From Bacillota bacterium (GTDB lineage Bacteria > Bacillota > Clostridia > Oscillospirales > Oscillospiraceae), in the NCBI GenBank assembly GCA_023393155.1, contig JAEWML010000159.1, positions 1 to 9,004 of the forward strand: a stretch of 9,004 bases of DNA, read 5' to 3'. The position numbers and the translations under genes are program-made. The first letter of the stretch is position 1; each line of letters opens with the position of its first letter. The notes beneath the pieces are model-generated. The model saw only the letters and a program-made list of their open reading frames with translations. It was not told where the DNA came from and ran no database searches. Below, in pieces: positions 1 through 8,382 of the stretch.

Positions 1-839
1 GTGTACAGATACCCGGGGAAGCCCCGGCGGCCGGGGACCTCTTTCTTAGCGGCGGAAACCTCGCGCAGCGCCTCGGCGTAGTTGGTGATGTCCGTCAGGA
101 TGACCAGCACGTGCATATCCTTTTCAAAGGCCAGATATTCCGCTGCGGTCAGGGCCATACGGGGCGTTGAAATGCGCTCCACGGCGGGGTCGTTGGCAAG
201 GTTTGAAAACAGCACGGTCCGGTCGATGGCGCCGGTGCGTTTGAACTCGCTGACGAAAAACTCGGACTCCTCAAAGGTGATGCCGATGGCGGCAAATACC
301 ACCGCGAAGTTGGACGCCTCGTCGCCCCGCACTCTGGCCTGACGGGCAATCTGCGCCGCCAAATTCGCATGGGGCAGGCCGGAGCCGGAGAAAATGGGCA
401 GCTTCTGCCCGCGGACCAGCGTGTTCAGTCCGTCGATGGTGGATACGCCGGTCTGAATAAATTCGTTGGGGTAGTCCCGGGCGGCGGGGTTCATGGGCAA
501 ACCGTTGATATCGCGGTACTCGTCCGCCAGAATCGCGGGGCCGCCGTCGATAGGTTCGCCCATGCCGTTGAACACGCGGCCCAGCATATCTGCGGAAACG
601 CCCAGACGCAGCGGGTGGCCCAGAAAACGGACCTTGGACTGCGCCAGATTGATACCCGCGGCAGAGTCGAACAGCTGAACCACGGCGGTATCGCCGTTGA
701 CCTCCAGCACCTTGCCCTGACGGACGGAGCCGTTTTGCAGCTCTACCTCCACCAGCTCGTCATAGGTGACGCCCTCTACCTGCCGGACCATCATCAGAGG
801 GCTGACAATCTGTTCTACGGTGCGGTATTCCTTAATCAT
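1..839 (-). CDS. ntpB: V/A-type ATPase subunit B (regulatory nucleotide-binding subunit), C-terminal part outside window
   Basis: Subunit B alternates with A in the A3B3 catalytic head of the V/A-type ATPase; its nucleotide sites are non-catalytic. The reading frame is open from an ATG at 839 to the left edge, giving 279 codons. The family is about 460 residues, so roughly 60% is present. Visible features are the N-terminal beta-barrel (about residues 1-75, beginning [16 protein letters not shown]), the start of the nucleotide-binding fold, and the degenerate P-loop FSGSGLPH at residues 150-157. The catalytic GxxGxGKT lysine is absent from that loop, as is normal for B and not for A. The visible part ends in the conserved [12 protein letters not shown]. 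The start is fixed by the family N-terminus and by coupling to ntpA: the A stop TGA and the B start ATG share one base (TGATG). Translation is therefore probably coupled, which suits a 3:3 ratio. Also called atpB. No frameshift is seen. Confidence 0.96.
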   Translation of the reverse strand, partial: MIKEYRTVEQIVSPLMMVRQVEGVTYDELVEVELQNGSVRQGKVLEVNGDTAVVQLFDSAAGINLAQSKVRFLGHPLRLGVSADMLGRVFNGMGEPIDGGPAILADEYRDINGLPMNPAARDYPNEFIQTGVSTIDGLNTLVRGQKLPIFSGSGLPHANLAAQIARQARVRGDEASNFAVVFAAIGITFEESEFFVSEFKRTGAIDRTVLFSNLANDPAVERISTPRMALTAAEYLAFEKDMHVLVILTDITNYAEALREVSAAKKEVPGRRGFPGYLY

Positions 840-2608
840 CAGTCCTCACCTCCCTGGGCGGCAATCGCCGCGATTTCCTGTGTCATGGCCTCTTCCATGG
901 CGGCGTACGCCGCCTCGTATTCCTCCGCAGGCACGCTCTTGGCGCGGCCGATGCTCTCCCGGGACGGAATTTCGAATAACTTCGCGGCATCCGCCCCCCC
1001 GGCGATGGTCTCCCGGCAGAGCAAATCGTAGCGCAGAATAATAGCCAGCAGCTTCTTCTGCCGGTCATAGCTGGAATAGCCGTCGATATCCGTGAAAGCG
1101 TTTTGCTGCAAAAAGTCCTCCCGGATCATGCGGGCAGTCTCCAGCGTCAATTGGTCGTTGGCAGACAGAGCGTCCTTGCCCACCAGTTGGACGATTTCGT
1201 TCAGGCTGGCCTCGCTTTGCAGAATGCTCATGGCCTGACTCCGGTCCTTCATGAAGCTCTCGCCCAAATTTTCGTCAAACCAGGGCTTCAGGGAGTCCAG
1301 ATACAGCGAATAGGAGTTCAGCCAGTTGATGGCCGGAAAATGCCTCTTATAGGCCAAAGACGAATCCAGCGCCCAGAAGACTTTGACAATCCGCATGGTG
1401 GCCTGCGATACCGGCTCGGACAGGTCGCCGCCCGGAGGCGACACCGCGCCCACGGCGGTAAGGCTGCCCCGGCGCTCGCCGGAACCGATGCACTCCACGC
1501 TGCCCGCCCGCTCGTAGAACTGGGCCAGACGGGAGCTTAAATACGCAGGATAGCCCTCCTCGCCGGGCATCTCCTCCAAACGGCCGGACATCTCGCGCAG
1601 CGCCTCGGCCCAGCGGGAGGTGGAGTCGGCGATAACCGCCACGTCGTAGCCCATGTCGCGGAAATATTCCGCAATGGTGATGCCGGTGTAAACCGACGCC
1701 TCGCGCGCCGCCACAGGCATATCGGAGGTGTTGGCAATCAGCACCGTACGTTTCATCAGGGACTCCCCGGTGCGGGGATCGTTCAACTCGGGAAATTCCC
1801 GCAGCACGTCGGTCATTTCGTTGCCCCGCTCGCCGCAGCCGATGTAGACCACGATGTCCACGTCTGACCATTTGGCCAACTGATGCTGAACCACCGTCTT
1901 ACCGGAACCGAAGGGACCCGGCACGGCGGCGGTGCCGCCCTTGGCGATGGGGAACAGGGTATCAATTACCCGCTGGCCGGAGCTAAGTGGCCGGGTGGGG
2001 GGATACTTGTGCCGGTAGGGACGGCCCACGCGGACGGGCCACTTCTGAGCCATGCTTAGCTCCAGCGTCTGTCCGTCCTCCGTCTCAAGCACCGCCACCG
2101 TCTCCAAAACGGTGAAGGAACCGCTCTCAATCTTCTTCACCGTGCCGCTGACATTCGGCGGCACCATGATTTTGTGCAGCACCACCGGCGTTTCCGGAAC
2201 GGTGCCCAGAATATCGCCGCCAGTCACTTTATCTCCAACATTTGCAACAGGTGTGAAGTCCCACTTCTTGTCATGGTCCAAAGCCGGAACCTCGATGCCG
2301 CGGGTGATGTTGGAGCCTACCTTTTCCACGATTTTCTCCAGCGGGCGCTGGATTCCGTCGTAAATGCCCTCAATCATGCCCGGCCCCAGCTCCACGCTCA
2401 TGGGCGCGCCGGTGGTCACCACCTCCGCGCCGGGGCCTAAGCCGGAGGTCTCCTCATAGACCTGAATGGACGCGGAATCGCCCGTCATGGTCAGAATTTC
2501 GCCGATCAGCCGCTGAGGGCCCACGCGCACCACGTCGGACATATTGGCGTCCGACAGGCCCGTGGCCACCACCAGCGGTCCGGATACTTTTACAACTTTA
2601 CCGCTCAA
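839..2608 (-). CDS. ntpA: V/A-type ATPase catalytic subunit A
   Basis: Catalytic subunit that hydrolyses or makes ATP in the cytoplasmic A3B3 head. It is 589 residues, the normal length for the family. Domains in order are the N-terminal barrel ([13 protein letters not shown] onward), the bulge or 'non-homologous' insertion typical of A subunits (about residues 110-185), and the nucleotide-binding domain. That domain has the Walker A loop GPFGSGKT (231-238, Lys237), the conserved [12 protein letters not shown] (from 257) and [12 protein letters not shown] (from 328). A helical C-terminal domain follows. The start is TTG at 2608: it gives the family N-terminus and has GAAAGAAGG 8 nt upstream, while the next in-frame ATG (residue 23) would remove half of the barrel. 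Upstream lies the longest gap in the operon (81 nt); downstream the stop overlaps the ntpB start. Also called atpA, but it is not the F-type alpha subunit. Confidence 0.97.
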   Translation of the reverse strand: MSGKVVKVSGPLVVATGLSDANMSDVVRVGPQRLIGEILTMTGDSASIQVYEETSGLGPGAEVVTTGAPMSVELGPGMIEGIYDGIQRPLEKIVEKVGSNITRGIEVPALDHDKKWDFTPVANVGDKVTGGDILGTVPETPVVLHKIMVPPNVSGTVKKIESGSFTVLETVAVLETEDGQTLELSMAQKWPVRVGRPYRHKYPPTRPLSSGQRVIDTLFPIAKGGTAAVPGPFGSGKTVVQHQLAKWSDVDIVVYIGCGERGNEMTDVLREFPELNDPRTGESLMKRTVLIANTSDMPVAAREASVYTGITIAEYFRDMGYDVAVIADSTSRWAEALREMSGRLEEMPGEEGYPAYLSSRLAQFYERAGSVECIGSGERRGSLTAVGAVSPPGGDLSEPVSQATMRIVKVFWALDSSLAYKRHFPAINWLNSYSLYLDSLKPWFDENLGESFMKDRSQAMSILQSEASLNEIVQLVGKDALSANDQLTLETARMIREDFLQQNAFTDIDGYSSYDRQKKLLAIILRYDLLCRETIAGGADAAKLFEIPSRESIGRAKSVPAEEYEAAYAAMEEAMTQEIAAIAAQGGED

Positions 2609-2616
2609 ACAGACAA

Positions 2617-2625
2617 CCTTCTTTC
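2617..2625 (-). promoter_or_regulatory. Ribosome binding site that fixes the TTG start of ntpA
   Basis: On the minus strand GAAAGAAGG ends 8 nt before TTG (2608-2606). This spacing supports TTG as the true initiation codon. No ATG in this frame lies near the family N-terminus. Confidence 0.7.
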
Positions 2626-2689
2626 AGGATAAATTCGCTCTCTGGACGAAAGACGCATTCTTGGCAGGAACGCAGTCTCCTTCCCCGCG

Positions 2690-3007
2690 TCACAGGATAT
2701 CGGCGCCGACCGCCCTTTCAATCGAGTTTTGGATGTTGCGCCTGCCGATGCCAAGGCTTCCGCCCCGTCCGGGAATCAGGATGACGGCGGGGCGCAGCTC
2801 GTCCTTGTACCGGTCCAGCACATCCGGCAGCTTCGCCGCCAACTGTTCCGTCAGATAGATCACCGCGCAGTCAGTTTTCGCCAGCTCGTGAATCTTTTTG
2901 CGGGCCTCCTCCGGCACGGAGATAGGATAGGTGTCCAGCCCCAAGGCCCGAAAGCCCATAACGGATTCCCAGTCCCCCACCACCGCGATGCGATAGGTCG
3001 TTGCCAT
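2690..3007 (-). CDS. ntpF: V/A-type ATPase subunit F (central stalk)
   Basis: Small central-stalk subunit that binds subunit D inside the rotor and modulates ATPase activity. It is 105 residues, a normal length. The N-terminus, YRIAVVGDWESVMGFRALGL, is the characteristic first strand and loop of the family. It is followed by a Rossmann-like alternation (AVIYLTEQLA, then PAVILIPGRGG) and a C-terminal helix (residues about 88-105). The start is ATG at 3007 with AAGGAG 7-8 nt upstream; this Shine-Dalgarno sequence overlaps the TAA stop of ntpC (3021-3023), so re-initiation after ntpC is likely. It lies 13 nt downstream of ntpC. In E. hirae the gene at this position is named ntpG; atpF is another name. 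Confidence 0.94.
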   Translation of the reverse strand: MATTYRIAVVGDWESVMGFRALGLDTYPISVPEEARKKIHELAKTDCAVIYLTEQLAAKLPDVLDRYKDELRPAVILIPGRGGSLGIGRRNIQNSIERAVGADIL

Positions 3008-3020
3008 CTTTTCACACTCC

Positions 3021-4016
3021 TTACGTCCGCAGCCGCGCCCGGATAATCTCCGGATCCAGCCCCGCGGCCCGGCCCATCAGAAGAATTCGAAGGTTTGTAT
3101 ACTCCGTCTCCCGCGCGGCCAGATAGCCAATCAGCGGAGCTTCTCCAAACGCCACCATCTGTGCGCCGGAAAGATACCCGGACACCGCGTCGTCGCACAG
3201 CTTTTCAAACTTCGTCAGTCCTCCGCCCCTGAGCGCGTCAAAGCCGGCCTTTGCAGCAGCCTCCAGCTCCGTGCCCGCGTACAGCTCCTCAAGGCTGTCT
3301 CCGCAGTCACACGCAACCTCCAGCACCTCACTCTCGTCCACGCTTCCGCCGGAAAAGAGCACGCCCTCCAAAAAGGCCTCAGTCTTGCCCATGCGGATGG
3401 TCCGAACCAGTGCACGGAGGTTCGCCGCATCGATGGAGATGCGGACATAGCCCAGAAGAAATTCGCTTCCAGTTTCCTTCGCCGTCTCCAGCTCGTCCCG
3501 ATATCTCCAGCGGTCCAACACCATGTCCCCCAACTGGGGATCTCGGGTGGTGTCCAAAACCGCCTTCCCTTCGGCGATTGCAAAGGCCAGCAGGGGCGGA
3601 AGCTGATTGCCGTCGCCGCCGGTAATCGCTTCCTTCAGCTCCTCCACCGGAACCCGGCCCAGATCCGCCAGCATGTGATCCGGATTCGTCCCCAGCGCCT
3701 GCGCCTTTAAAATAGCCTTAGCGTTATGGTAATCGTACTTCAGTTTGAAGATATCCAGATATCTCCTGTCCGGGGCACTGTCTCCCAAGTCCTGTAAAGT
3801 CTCTTCCCTGGCGGCAGTAATCGCCGCGTCCATAGCCTCCGGACTTTCAAGGCTCATGTCGGGATATCCGTTTTCCTGCAGGAGCTTCACCACTTCTTCG
3901 TCACTGCGGGCGGAGAGGATTTGCTCCATTCTCTCGCCCGTCAGCAGCCCCGTCTCCATGGCGCGGATGCGGGCGGATATCACCAGATAATCGGTGTCCT
4001 TGATTTTATTTGACAA
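3021..4016 (-). CDS. ntpC: V/A-type ATPase subunit C (socket between central stalk and proteolipid ring)
   Basis: Subunit C (homologous to subunit d of eukaryotic V-ATPases and AC39) is a funnel-shaped, all-helical protein. It sits on the membrane ring and receives the D-F shaft. It is 331 residues, within the family's usual range. The N-terminus DTDYLVISARIRAMETGLL is the diagnostic family start, with further matches in the repeated helical units (LDIFKLKYDYHNAKAILKA, and ETEYTNLRILLMGRAAGL near the end). The start is TTG at 4016 (reading MSNKIKDTDY). GGAGG lies 7 nt upstream, and the next ATG (residue 21) would cut into the conserved first helix. It follows ntpE after 27 nt and precedes ntpF by 13 nt. 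No odd features apart from the start codon. Also called atpC. Confidence 0.94.
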   Translation of the reverse strand: MSNKIKDTDYLVISARIRAMETGLLTGERMEQILSARSDEEVVKLLQENGYPDMSLESPEAMDAAITAAREETLQDLGDSAPDRRYLDIFKLKYDYHNAKAILKAQALGTNPDHMLADLGRVPVEELKEAITGGDGNQLPPLLAFAIAEGKAVLDTTRDPQLGDMVLDRWRYRDELETAKETGSEFLLGYVRISIDAANLRALVRTIRMGKTEAFLEGVLFSGGSVDESEVLEVACDCGDSLEELYAGTELEAAAKAGFDALRGGGLTKFEKLCDDAVSGYLSGAQMVAFGEAPLIGYLAARETEYTNLRILLMGRAAGLDPEIIRARLRT

Positions 4017-4023
4017 GGCGCTT

Positions 4024-4028
4024 CCTCC
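4024..4028 (-). promoter_or_regulatory. Ribosome binding site that fixes the TTG start of ntpC
   Basis: On the minus strand GGAGG (within GGGAGGAAG) is 7 nt before TTG at 4016-4014. It is a strong site and compensates for the weak start codon. Confidence 0.7.
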
Positions 4029-4043
4029 CAGCTCGTTGATTCG

Positions 4044-4634
4044 TTACCCTTCCGGGAACAGCACTGCGGCGACCTCGCCGGCCATCTCGCCCTTTTGCAG
4101 GCGCACCAGCGTATCAAAGGTGCAGTTGACCTCCACGCTGCCGTCCACCAGAATGAAGCCGCCTTTCAGCGGTCTTGTTTGGTCGGAGAGGGTCAGCTTT
4201 CCATTCAGCCTCCGATTGGCCTCGTCCACTGCGGCCCGGCCGATTTTCTCCCGGTCTGCGGGAGAAAACACGGCTTCTCCCCCGCCCTCGCCGGCGGCCC
4301 GGACCAGCAGGTCCGCAGCCACGGCAATGTACCGATCCTCCGGCAAGTCCCGAAGAGTCTTCAGCGCCAGTTCAAAGGCGGCCTCCACCTGAGACTGCCG
4401 CGCGGCCAGCAGGTCCTTCCGGGCCTCCATCTGGGCAACGCTCACAAGGCGCTCCTCCCACTCCTCAGCGGCCTTTTCATTCTTCACAGCGGCCTCCGCC
4501 GCCTCACGGTCCGCCTGAGCACGATACTTTTCGGAGATTTTCTCCGTCTCGGCCTTCGCTCCCGCCAGCACGCGGTCGATTTCCGACTGCGCCTCGGCGG
4601 CGATGCGGTCCGTGATTTTTTCGATTCCGTTCAT
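4044..4634 (-). CDS. ntpE: V/A-type ATPase subunit E (peripheral stalk)
   Basis: Subunit E pairs with the G/H subunit in the peripheral stalks, which hold the A3B3 head still against the rotating ring. It is 196 residues, the normal length. Residues about 1-95 form a long Ala/Glu/Lys/Arg-rich helix suited to a coiled coil with G/H. Residues about 100-196 form the globular head-binding domain and include the family motif GGFILVDGSVEVNCTFDTLVR. The start is ATG at 4634 with GGGGAG about 7 nt upstream. It follows ntpK after 25 nt and precedes ntpC by 27 nt. Also called atpE, which must not be confused with the F-type c subunit. Confidence 0.94.
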   Translation of the reverse strand: MNGIEKITDRIAAEAQSEIDRVLAGAKAETEKISEKYRAQADREAAEAAVKNEKAAEEWEERLVSVAQMEARKDLLAARQSQVEAAFELALKTLRDLPEDRYIAVAADLLVRAAGEGGGEAVFSPADREKIGRAAVDEANRRLNGKLTLSDQTRPLKGGFILVDGSVEVNCTFDTLVRLQKGEMAGEVAAVLFPEG

Positions 4635-4659
4635 ATCGACTCCCCTTTCTGTGGGGCCA

Positions 4660-5199
<540 letters not shown>

Positions 5200-7134
5200 T
5201 TATTCTTTTACGATATCAACATATTTGGTTTTAATCTCCAAAGGCCGGAACCGCTTGCCTCCGTCCTCGTAGAACTTGTTGAAATACTCCAGACACTGGA
5301 GTCTCAGGTCATGGACGTAGCAGCCCAGCAGGTTCAGCGCGAAATTCAGGGCGTTGCCCGCCAGAGAGATGATGAGAAACACCACCACGTTGCCGGGGAT
5401 GGCGCCCAAGGTATTGAACACCTGCGCGATTACGCTGCCCGCCAGCATCAGAGCCATCAGACGGGAATAGGACAAAATGTCTCCGAAGTAGCCCGTGACG
5501 TGGTTATAGAGCGAGCCGAACACGGCCCCCACTTTGCCAAAGCCCTTGGCGTTCCAGCCGGAGCCAACCAGCACCATCACGCCGCCGACAAGCAGCACAA
5601 GCTTGGTCACGCCCAGAGCGGCCAGCCCCCCGCCGAGAAACACGATCCACCAGGTCACTTCCTCCCACAGGGCATCCATCATCTGTCCCCGCTTGAGCTT
5701 TTTGTAAAAGCTGATCGCCATGCCCACGTTAATCTGGACAAAGCCCAAGCACATAGATCCAATCAGAATCATCAGCGTGTCGTCCAGCGGGGTAAACAGG
5801 GCGGGCAGGGTAAACACCGTGCCTGGGCTGATAATTCCGACAAGCTGGGTCAAAAAGTCTCCGAAGAAGCCGCCGGTAAGCGCGCCCATGATAAACACGC
5901 TGACACCGCAAAGGCGCATCAGGCCGAAGAAATGCTCCATCCCCCCCTTTGGTCTGTACTTTTTCAGCACAATCGATGAGGCCAGCAGCATCAAAAGGCC
6001 GTAGCCCATATCTGCCATCATGATCCCGTAAAACAAAATGAAAAACGGAGCCATCAGCGGGTTGGGGTCCAGACTTCCGTATGCCGGGAGGGAGTACATA
6101 TCCGTCACCATGTTCAGCGGCTTTGTCAGCCAGTTGTTCTTTAGCTGCACGGGAACGTCCGGATACTCCTCCTCGCTGGGCTCGGCAGTCTCCCATGCGC
6201 AGACCCGCTTCTCCAGCAAAGATGCAAGCTTTCCCTCCGCTTCCGCAGGGACCCAGCCTTCAAAAAAGACAATGGTCCCGTCGGTAAGGATGCGCCGGGC
6301 GTCCTCGTCCTGCGCCGCCTCCGTATTCAGGCGGTCAGAGTGAAGGCGCAACGCATCCCGCGCACCGCCGCAGGCGGCCAATTCATCCGTGATGCGCTCC
6401 TGCTGGGCCCGCGCTTCCTCAACGCAGCACGCAATCGCCTCCAGATTTTTAGCGGGAGTCCCAATGTAATCTGGGAAAGTCACCACGCTAAAGCTGGCAC
6501 GGCGCAAAATTTCCATGGCCGCCGCCTCATCCGCCCGATGACAGATTAGGAACAGATACTGCTGCGTTTTGTCCGCTCCCACGGGGTACAGCTCCGCCGC
6601 CAGATTCTCAGTGCCAAGTTCTGCCCGCAGCGCACCCACATCCGTGGCGGCGGGACACACCAGCATACGAAAAACGACGTGGGCCGTATCCTGCGTCTCC
6701 AGCGGAAAATCCAGGTCCTTCCAAGGCGTCAGGGCGGCGGCTTGAGACGCGGCCCGCCCCTCATCACATTGGATATTGTACAACTGCGCCAGCAAGCCGT
6801 TGATTTTTTCGCAGGTTTCTTTGGCCTGCTCCGCAGAGTCGGCGCTGTGAAATTCCGACTCCTTAACAGGCTTCCTTTTAATAAACAATCCATCCTTTAC
6901 GGCAGCGTACCGCCGGATGGCGCCCAGCGCGGTGGTTACGTCGGCGACGGAGCCCTTGGTATCCATCAGCGGGCATGCGTTTCGGGCCAACGGCGCGGAC
7001 AGGGTCAGGTTCTCCAACTGACCGTCCGGCTCGCTGATTTCCACGCAGCCCAGACGCAGCAGCTCCCCCAGCAGCTCATCCCGTTCCTCCGCCATGGCCA
7101 CCACCCGAAGCTTTTTCATTTTTACGATGGCCAT
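5200..7134 (-). CDS. ntpI: V/A-type ATPase subunit I (subunit a, membrane stator)
   Basis: Stator subunit that forms the ion half-channels beside the K ring and anchors the peripheral stalks. It is 644 residues, normal for the family. Residues 1 to about 345 are the cytoplasmic arm. Residues about 355-610 contain seven to eight hydrophobic helices, starting with the family signature around NPLMAPFFILFYGIMMADMGYG (split here only by eye at 358-379). The last two helices carry SYSR (Arg558) and HDLRL (Arg611), the two conserved arginines that face the ring carboxylate in bacterial a subunits. A short soluble tail (LEYFNKFYEDGG onward) ends the protein. ATG at 7134 is one base after the TAA of the preceding gene, so translation is probably coupled; no strong separate ribosome site is seen. 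The N-terminus MAIVKMKKLRVV fits the family. Also called atpI. Confidence 0.96.
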   Translation of the reverse strand: MAIVKMKKLRVVAMAEERDELLGELLRLGCVEISEPDGQLENLTLSAPLARNACPLMDTKGSVADVTTALGAIRRYAAVKDGLFIKRKPVKESEFHSADSAEQAKETCEKINGLLAQLYNIQCDEGRAASQAAALTPWKDLDFPLETQDTAHVVFRMLVCPAATDVGALRAELGTENLAAELYPVGADKTQQYLFLICHRADEAAAMEILRRASFSVVTFPDYIGTPAKNLEAIACCVEEARAQQERITDELAACGGARDALRLHSDRLNTEAAQDEDARRILTDGTIVFFEGWVPAEAEGKLASLLEKRVCAWETAEPSEEEYPDVPVQLKNNWLTKPLNMVTDMYSLPAYGSLDPNPLMAPFFILFYGIMMADMGYGLLMLLASSIVLKKYRPKGGMEHFFGLMRLCGVSVFIMGALTGGFFGDFLTQLVGIISPGTVFTLPALFTPLDDTLMILIGSMCLGFVQINVGMAISFYKKLKRGQMMDALWEEVTWWIVFLGGGLAALGVTKLVLLVGGVMVLVGSGWNAKGFGKVGAVFGSLYNHVTGYFGDILSYSRLMALMLAGSVIAQVFNTLGAIPGNVVVFLIISLAGNALNFALNLLGCYVHDLRLQCLEYFNKFYEDGGKRFRPLEIKTKYVDIVKE

Positions 7135-7135
7135 T

Positions 7136-7450
7136 TTACTGCTTCACGACCTTTCCAACAATGCGCTCTGCGGCGGCGGACATATGGCTCTCCGCCTGCT
7201 TGATCAGGGCCTCGCATTCCTTTGCGGCCTCCTCCCGAATCGCTGCGCACCGTTTTTCAGCGCGTTCCTCCGCTTCCCGCAGCAGCCGCTTGCCCTCCTG
7301 CACAGATGCTGTGCGCATCCGCTCCAGAAGCGCGGGACCATCCTTTTCTGCCTGGGCGATCCGCTCTCTCGCCTCTTGCTCCGCGGCGGCTTTGCGTGCC
7401 TTGCTCTCGTTTTCCGCCCTGGCGACGGTTTCAATGGCTTCCAGTGACAT
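7136..7450 (-). CDS. atpH: V/A-type ATPase subunit G/H (peripheral stalk coiled coil)
   Basis: First gene of the operon. It encodes a 104-residue, almost wholly helical protein rich in Ala, Glu, Arg and Lys, with heptad-like spacing over residues about 5-95 and no membrane segment. Length, composition and first position before subunit I match the G/H stalk subunit (E. hirae NtpF; ahaH in archaea), which forms the parallel coiled coil with subunit E. Low-complexity coiled coils resemble one another, so the assignment rests as much on position as on sequence. The start is ATG at 7450. GGAGAGAAGG lies about 10 nt upstream and a second purine run, AAGGA, directly abuts the ATG, which is too close to act as the main site. 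The stop is one base from the ntpI start. Confidence 0.88.
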   Translation of the reverse strand: MSLEAIETVARAENESKARKAAAEQEARERIAQAEKDGPALLERMRTASVQEGKRLLREAEERAEKRCAAIREEAAKECEALIKQAESHMSAAAERIVGKVVKQ

Positions 7451-7522
7451 TCCTTAATCACCTTCTCTCCCAATGACTTTGTATTGCTCTAAAGAATAAG
7501 ACGCCACACAATACTTTAATCC

Positions 7523-7551
7523 ATTATATTGCATTCAAATTTGTAAAGCAA
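7523..7551 (-). promoter_or_regulatory. Promoter of the V/A-type ATPase operon
   Basis: On the minus strand a perfect -10 box TATAAT (7528-7523) is preceded, after 17 nt, by TTGCTT (7551-7546; 3 of 6 consensus bases). Transcription should start near 7516, leaving a leader of about 65 nt before atpH. An imperfect -35 next to a perfect -10 could indicate activator dependence, but that is inference. A 6-bp inverted repeat, GTATTG/CAATAC (7514-7509 with 7486-7481), would put a hairpin at the 5' end of the mRNA. Confidence 0.7.
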
Positions 7552-7693
7552 GGCTATTTTTTTCAAGCCCCACAACCGTCTCACCGTTTTTTTTACACTT
7601 TATCGTCGCAAAAAGAAGCAATATCCGCGTATAAATTTACTATATCCGTCAATATAAATAGTTTTAGGTTGCAAAAAAATTTTTTAGAGGTAT
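7552..7693. other. AT-rich intergenic stretch between the DivIVA-gene terminator and the ATPase promoter
   Basis: About 140 bp, much more AT-rich than the flanking genes, with runs of T and A (for example 7586-7594 and 7674-7685). No reading frame, RNA gene or second convincing promoter is seen. It contains the direct repeat listed at 7621-7648. The bias fits a regulatory or curved upstream region, but nothing more specific can be supported. Confidence 0.5.
7621..7648. repeat. Direct repeat ATATCCG, 21-bp period
   Basis: ATATCCG occurs at 7621-7627 and again at 7642-7648, exactly 21 bp (two helical turns) apart, about 70-100 bp upstream of the -35 box of the ATPase operon. Two copies on the same helix face could serve a dimeric regulator. 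A 7-bp repeat in AT-rich DNA can also arise by chance. Confidence 0.35.
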
Positions 7694-7694
7694 G

Positions 7695-7730
7695 AAAAAA
7701 CAGAGCACCCCCCATAGGAAAGTGCTCTGT
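7695..7730 (-). terminator. Intrinsic terminator of the DivIVA-domain gene
   Basis: On the minus strand ACAGAGCAC (7730-7722) pairs perfectly with GTGCTCTGT (7708-7700), a 9-bp stem around a 13-nt loop, followed directly by a run of T (7700-7695). It starts 9 nt after the stop codon of the DivIVA-domain gene and should insulate it from the ATPase operon. Confidence 0.9.
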
Positions 7731-7739
7731 CTATGCACA

Positions 7740-8300
7740 TCATACTTTTTTCTCGCCGCCTGTGGCGGACACCAGCTCGCTGAGTTCTTTGCCCGCCTGA
7801 TCCATTGCTCTGGGAAGCTGGGAAAGACTCACTTCAATTTTCCGCAGCTCCGCGCTGACCTGCGCGGCGGTTACGTCAAAAGCCCCGGCCAAATCCTGAT
7901 ACTGCTTTTGAATATCGGCCACCAGGGCGTTCAACCGCGTGGTGGTTGCAGTCTCCAGCTCCCCCGCCCGCCGCCGGGCCTGACACTCAATATCCCCTAC
8001 CTGCGCACGGACCTCCTGATAGGATAGGGCTTGGGGACGCAGCTCATTCAGCTCGGCCGTGAGGGCGCGAATTTTCTCCCGCAGCTCCGCCCCTTCGCGC
8101 CGGGCCGCTTCCGCCTGCTCCCGCTGGGAGACTTCAAGCTGCTTTTTCAGCGCCTCGTTCTCCTCACGCAGGGTGCTGTTGTCCTTGCGAAGCGTTTCCT
8201 GCGCATCCGCGTTTTCCTGCGCGGTCTTCTGTACGTATTGAATGACTTCCTCTTTATCAAAGCCGCCGAATGTAACGCTTCTAAAATTTTTTATCTCCAT
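7740..8300 (-). CDS. DivIVA-domain coiled-coil protein
   Basis: Predicted cytoplasmic scaffold of 186 residues. The N-terminal segment (residues 6-24, FRSVTFGGFDKEEVIQYVQ) matches the DivIVA/GpsB pattern F-x4-F-x-G-[FY]-D-x3-V-x2-[FY]. Family members use this segment to dimerise and to bind curved membrane or division partners. A charged coiled coil follows (about residues 25-92, with LREENEALKKQLE), then a break, then a second helical part (about 95-178). There is no signal peptide and no membrane helix. The start is ATG at 8300 with AAGGAG 8 nt upstream. The frame extends to a TTG at 8384, but that would add 28 Pro/Gly/Ala-rich residues foreign to the family and would lie in the hairpin-forming leader. 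Cell-division or cell-shape function is inferred from the family; the precise role is unknown. It has its own promoter and terminator. Confidence 0.85.
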   Translation of the reverse strand: MEIKNFRSVTFGGFDKEEVIQYVQKTAQENADAQETLRKDNSTLREENEALKKQLEVSQREQAEAARREGAELREKIRALTAELNELRPQALSYQEVRAQVGDIECQARRRAGELETATTTRLNALVADIQKQYQDLAGAFDVTAAQVSAELRKIEVSLSQLPRAMDQAGKELSELVSATGGEKKV

Positions 8301-8349
8301 GTTTGCCGCTCCTTCTCCGGGTCCCGCCCGTGCCTTTACCGGGGCTTCC

Positions 8350-8382
8350 GGGGGCAGACCGCCTCCTGCGGGCAACGCCCCC
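8350..8382 (-). other. Nested GC-rich hairpin in the leader of the DivIVA-domain gene
   Basis: In the transcript GGGGGC (8382-8377) can pair with GCCCCC (8355-8350). Inside this, CCGC (8371-8368) pairs with GCGG (8362-8359) around the five-base loop AGGAG. It lies 49 nt upstream of the start codon within a leader of about 130 nt that is far more GC-rich than other intergenic DNA here. I do not recognise a known riboswitch or RNA family. Confidence 0.5.

Noticed and set aside
369..1031. Long plus-strand open frames opposite the ATPase genes (such as 369-1031, 4095-4667 and 5311-5979)
   Set aside because: They lie antisense to well-recognised genes, have no ribosome sites or family resemblance, and arise from GC-rich codon use on the other strand.
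7204..7473. Alternative minus-strand frame starting MGEKVIKE that overlaps atpH
   Set aside because: It is out of frame with the recognisable G/H stalk subunit, and its start codon lies within the ribosome site region of atpH.
7595..7660. TTGACG on the minus strand upstream of the ATPase operon as a second promoter
   Set aside because: No acceptable -10 box occurs 16-19 nt downstream of it.
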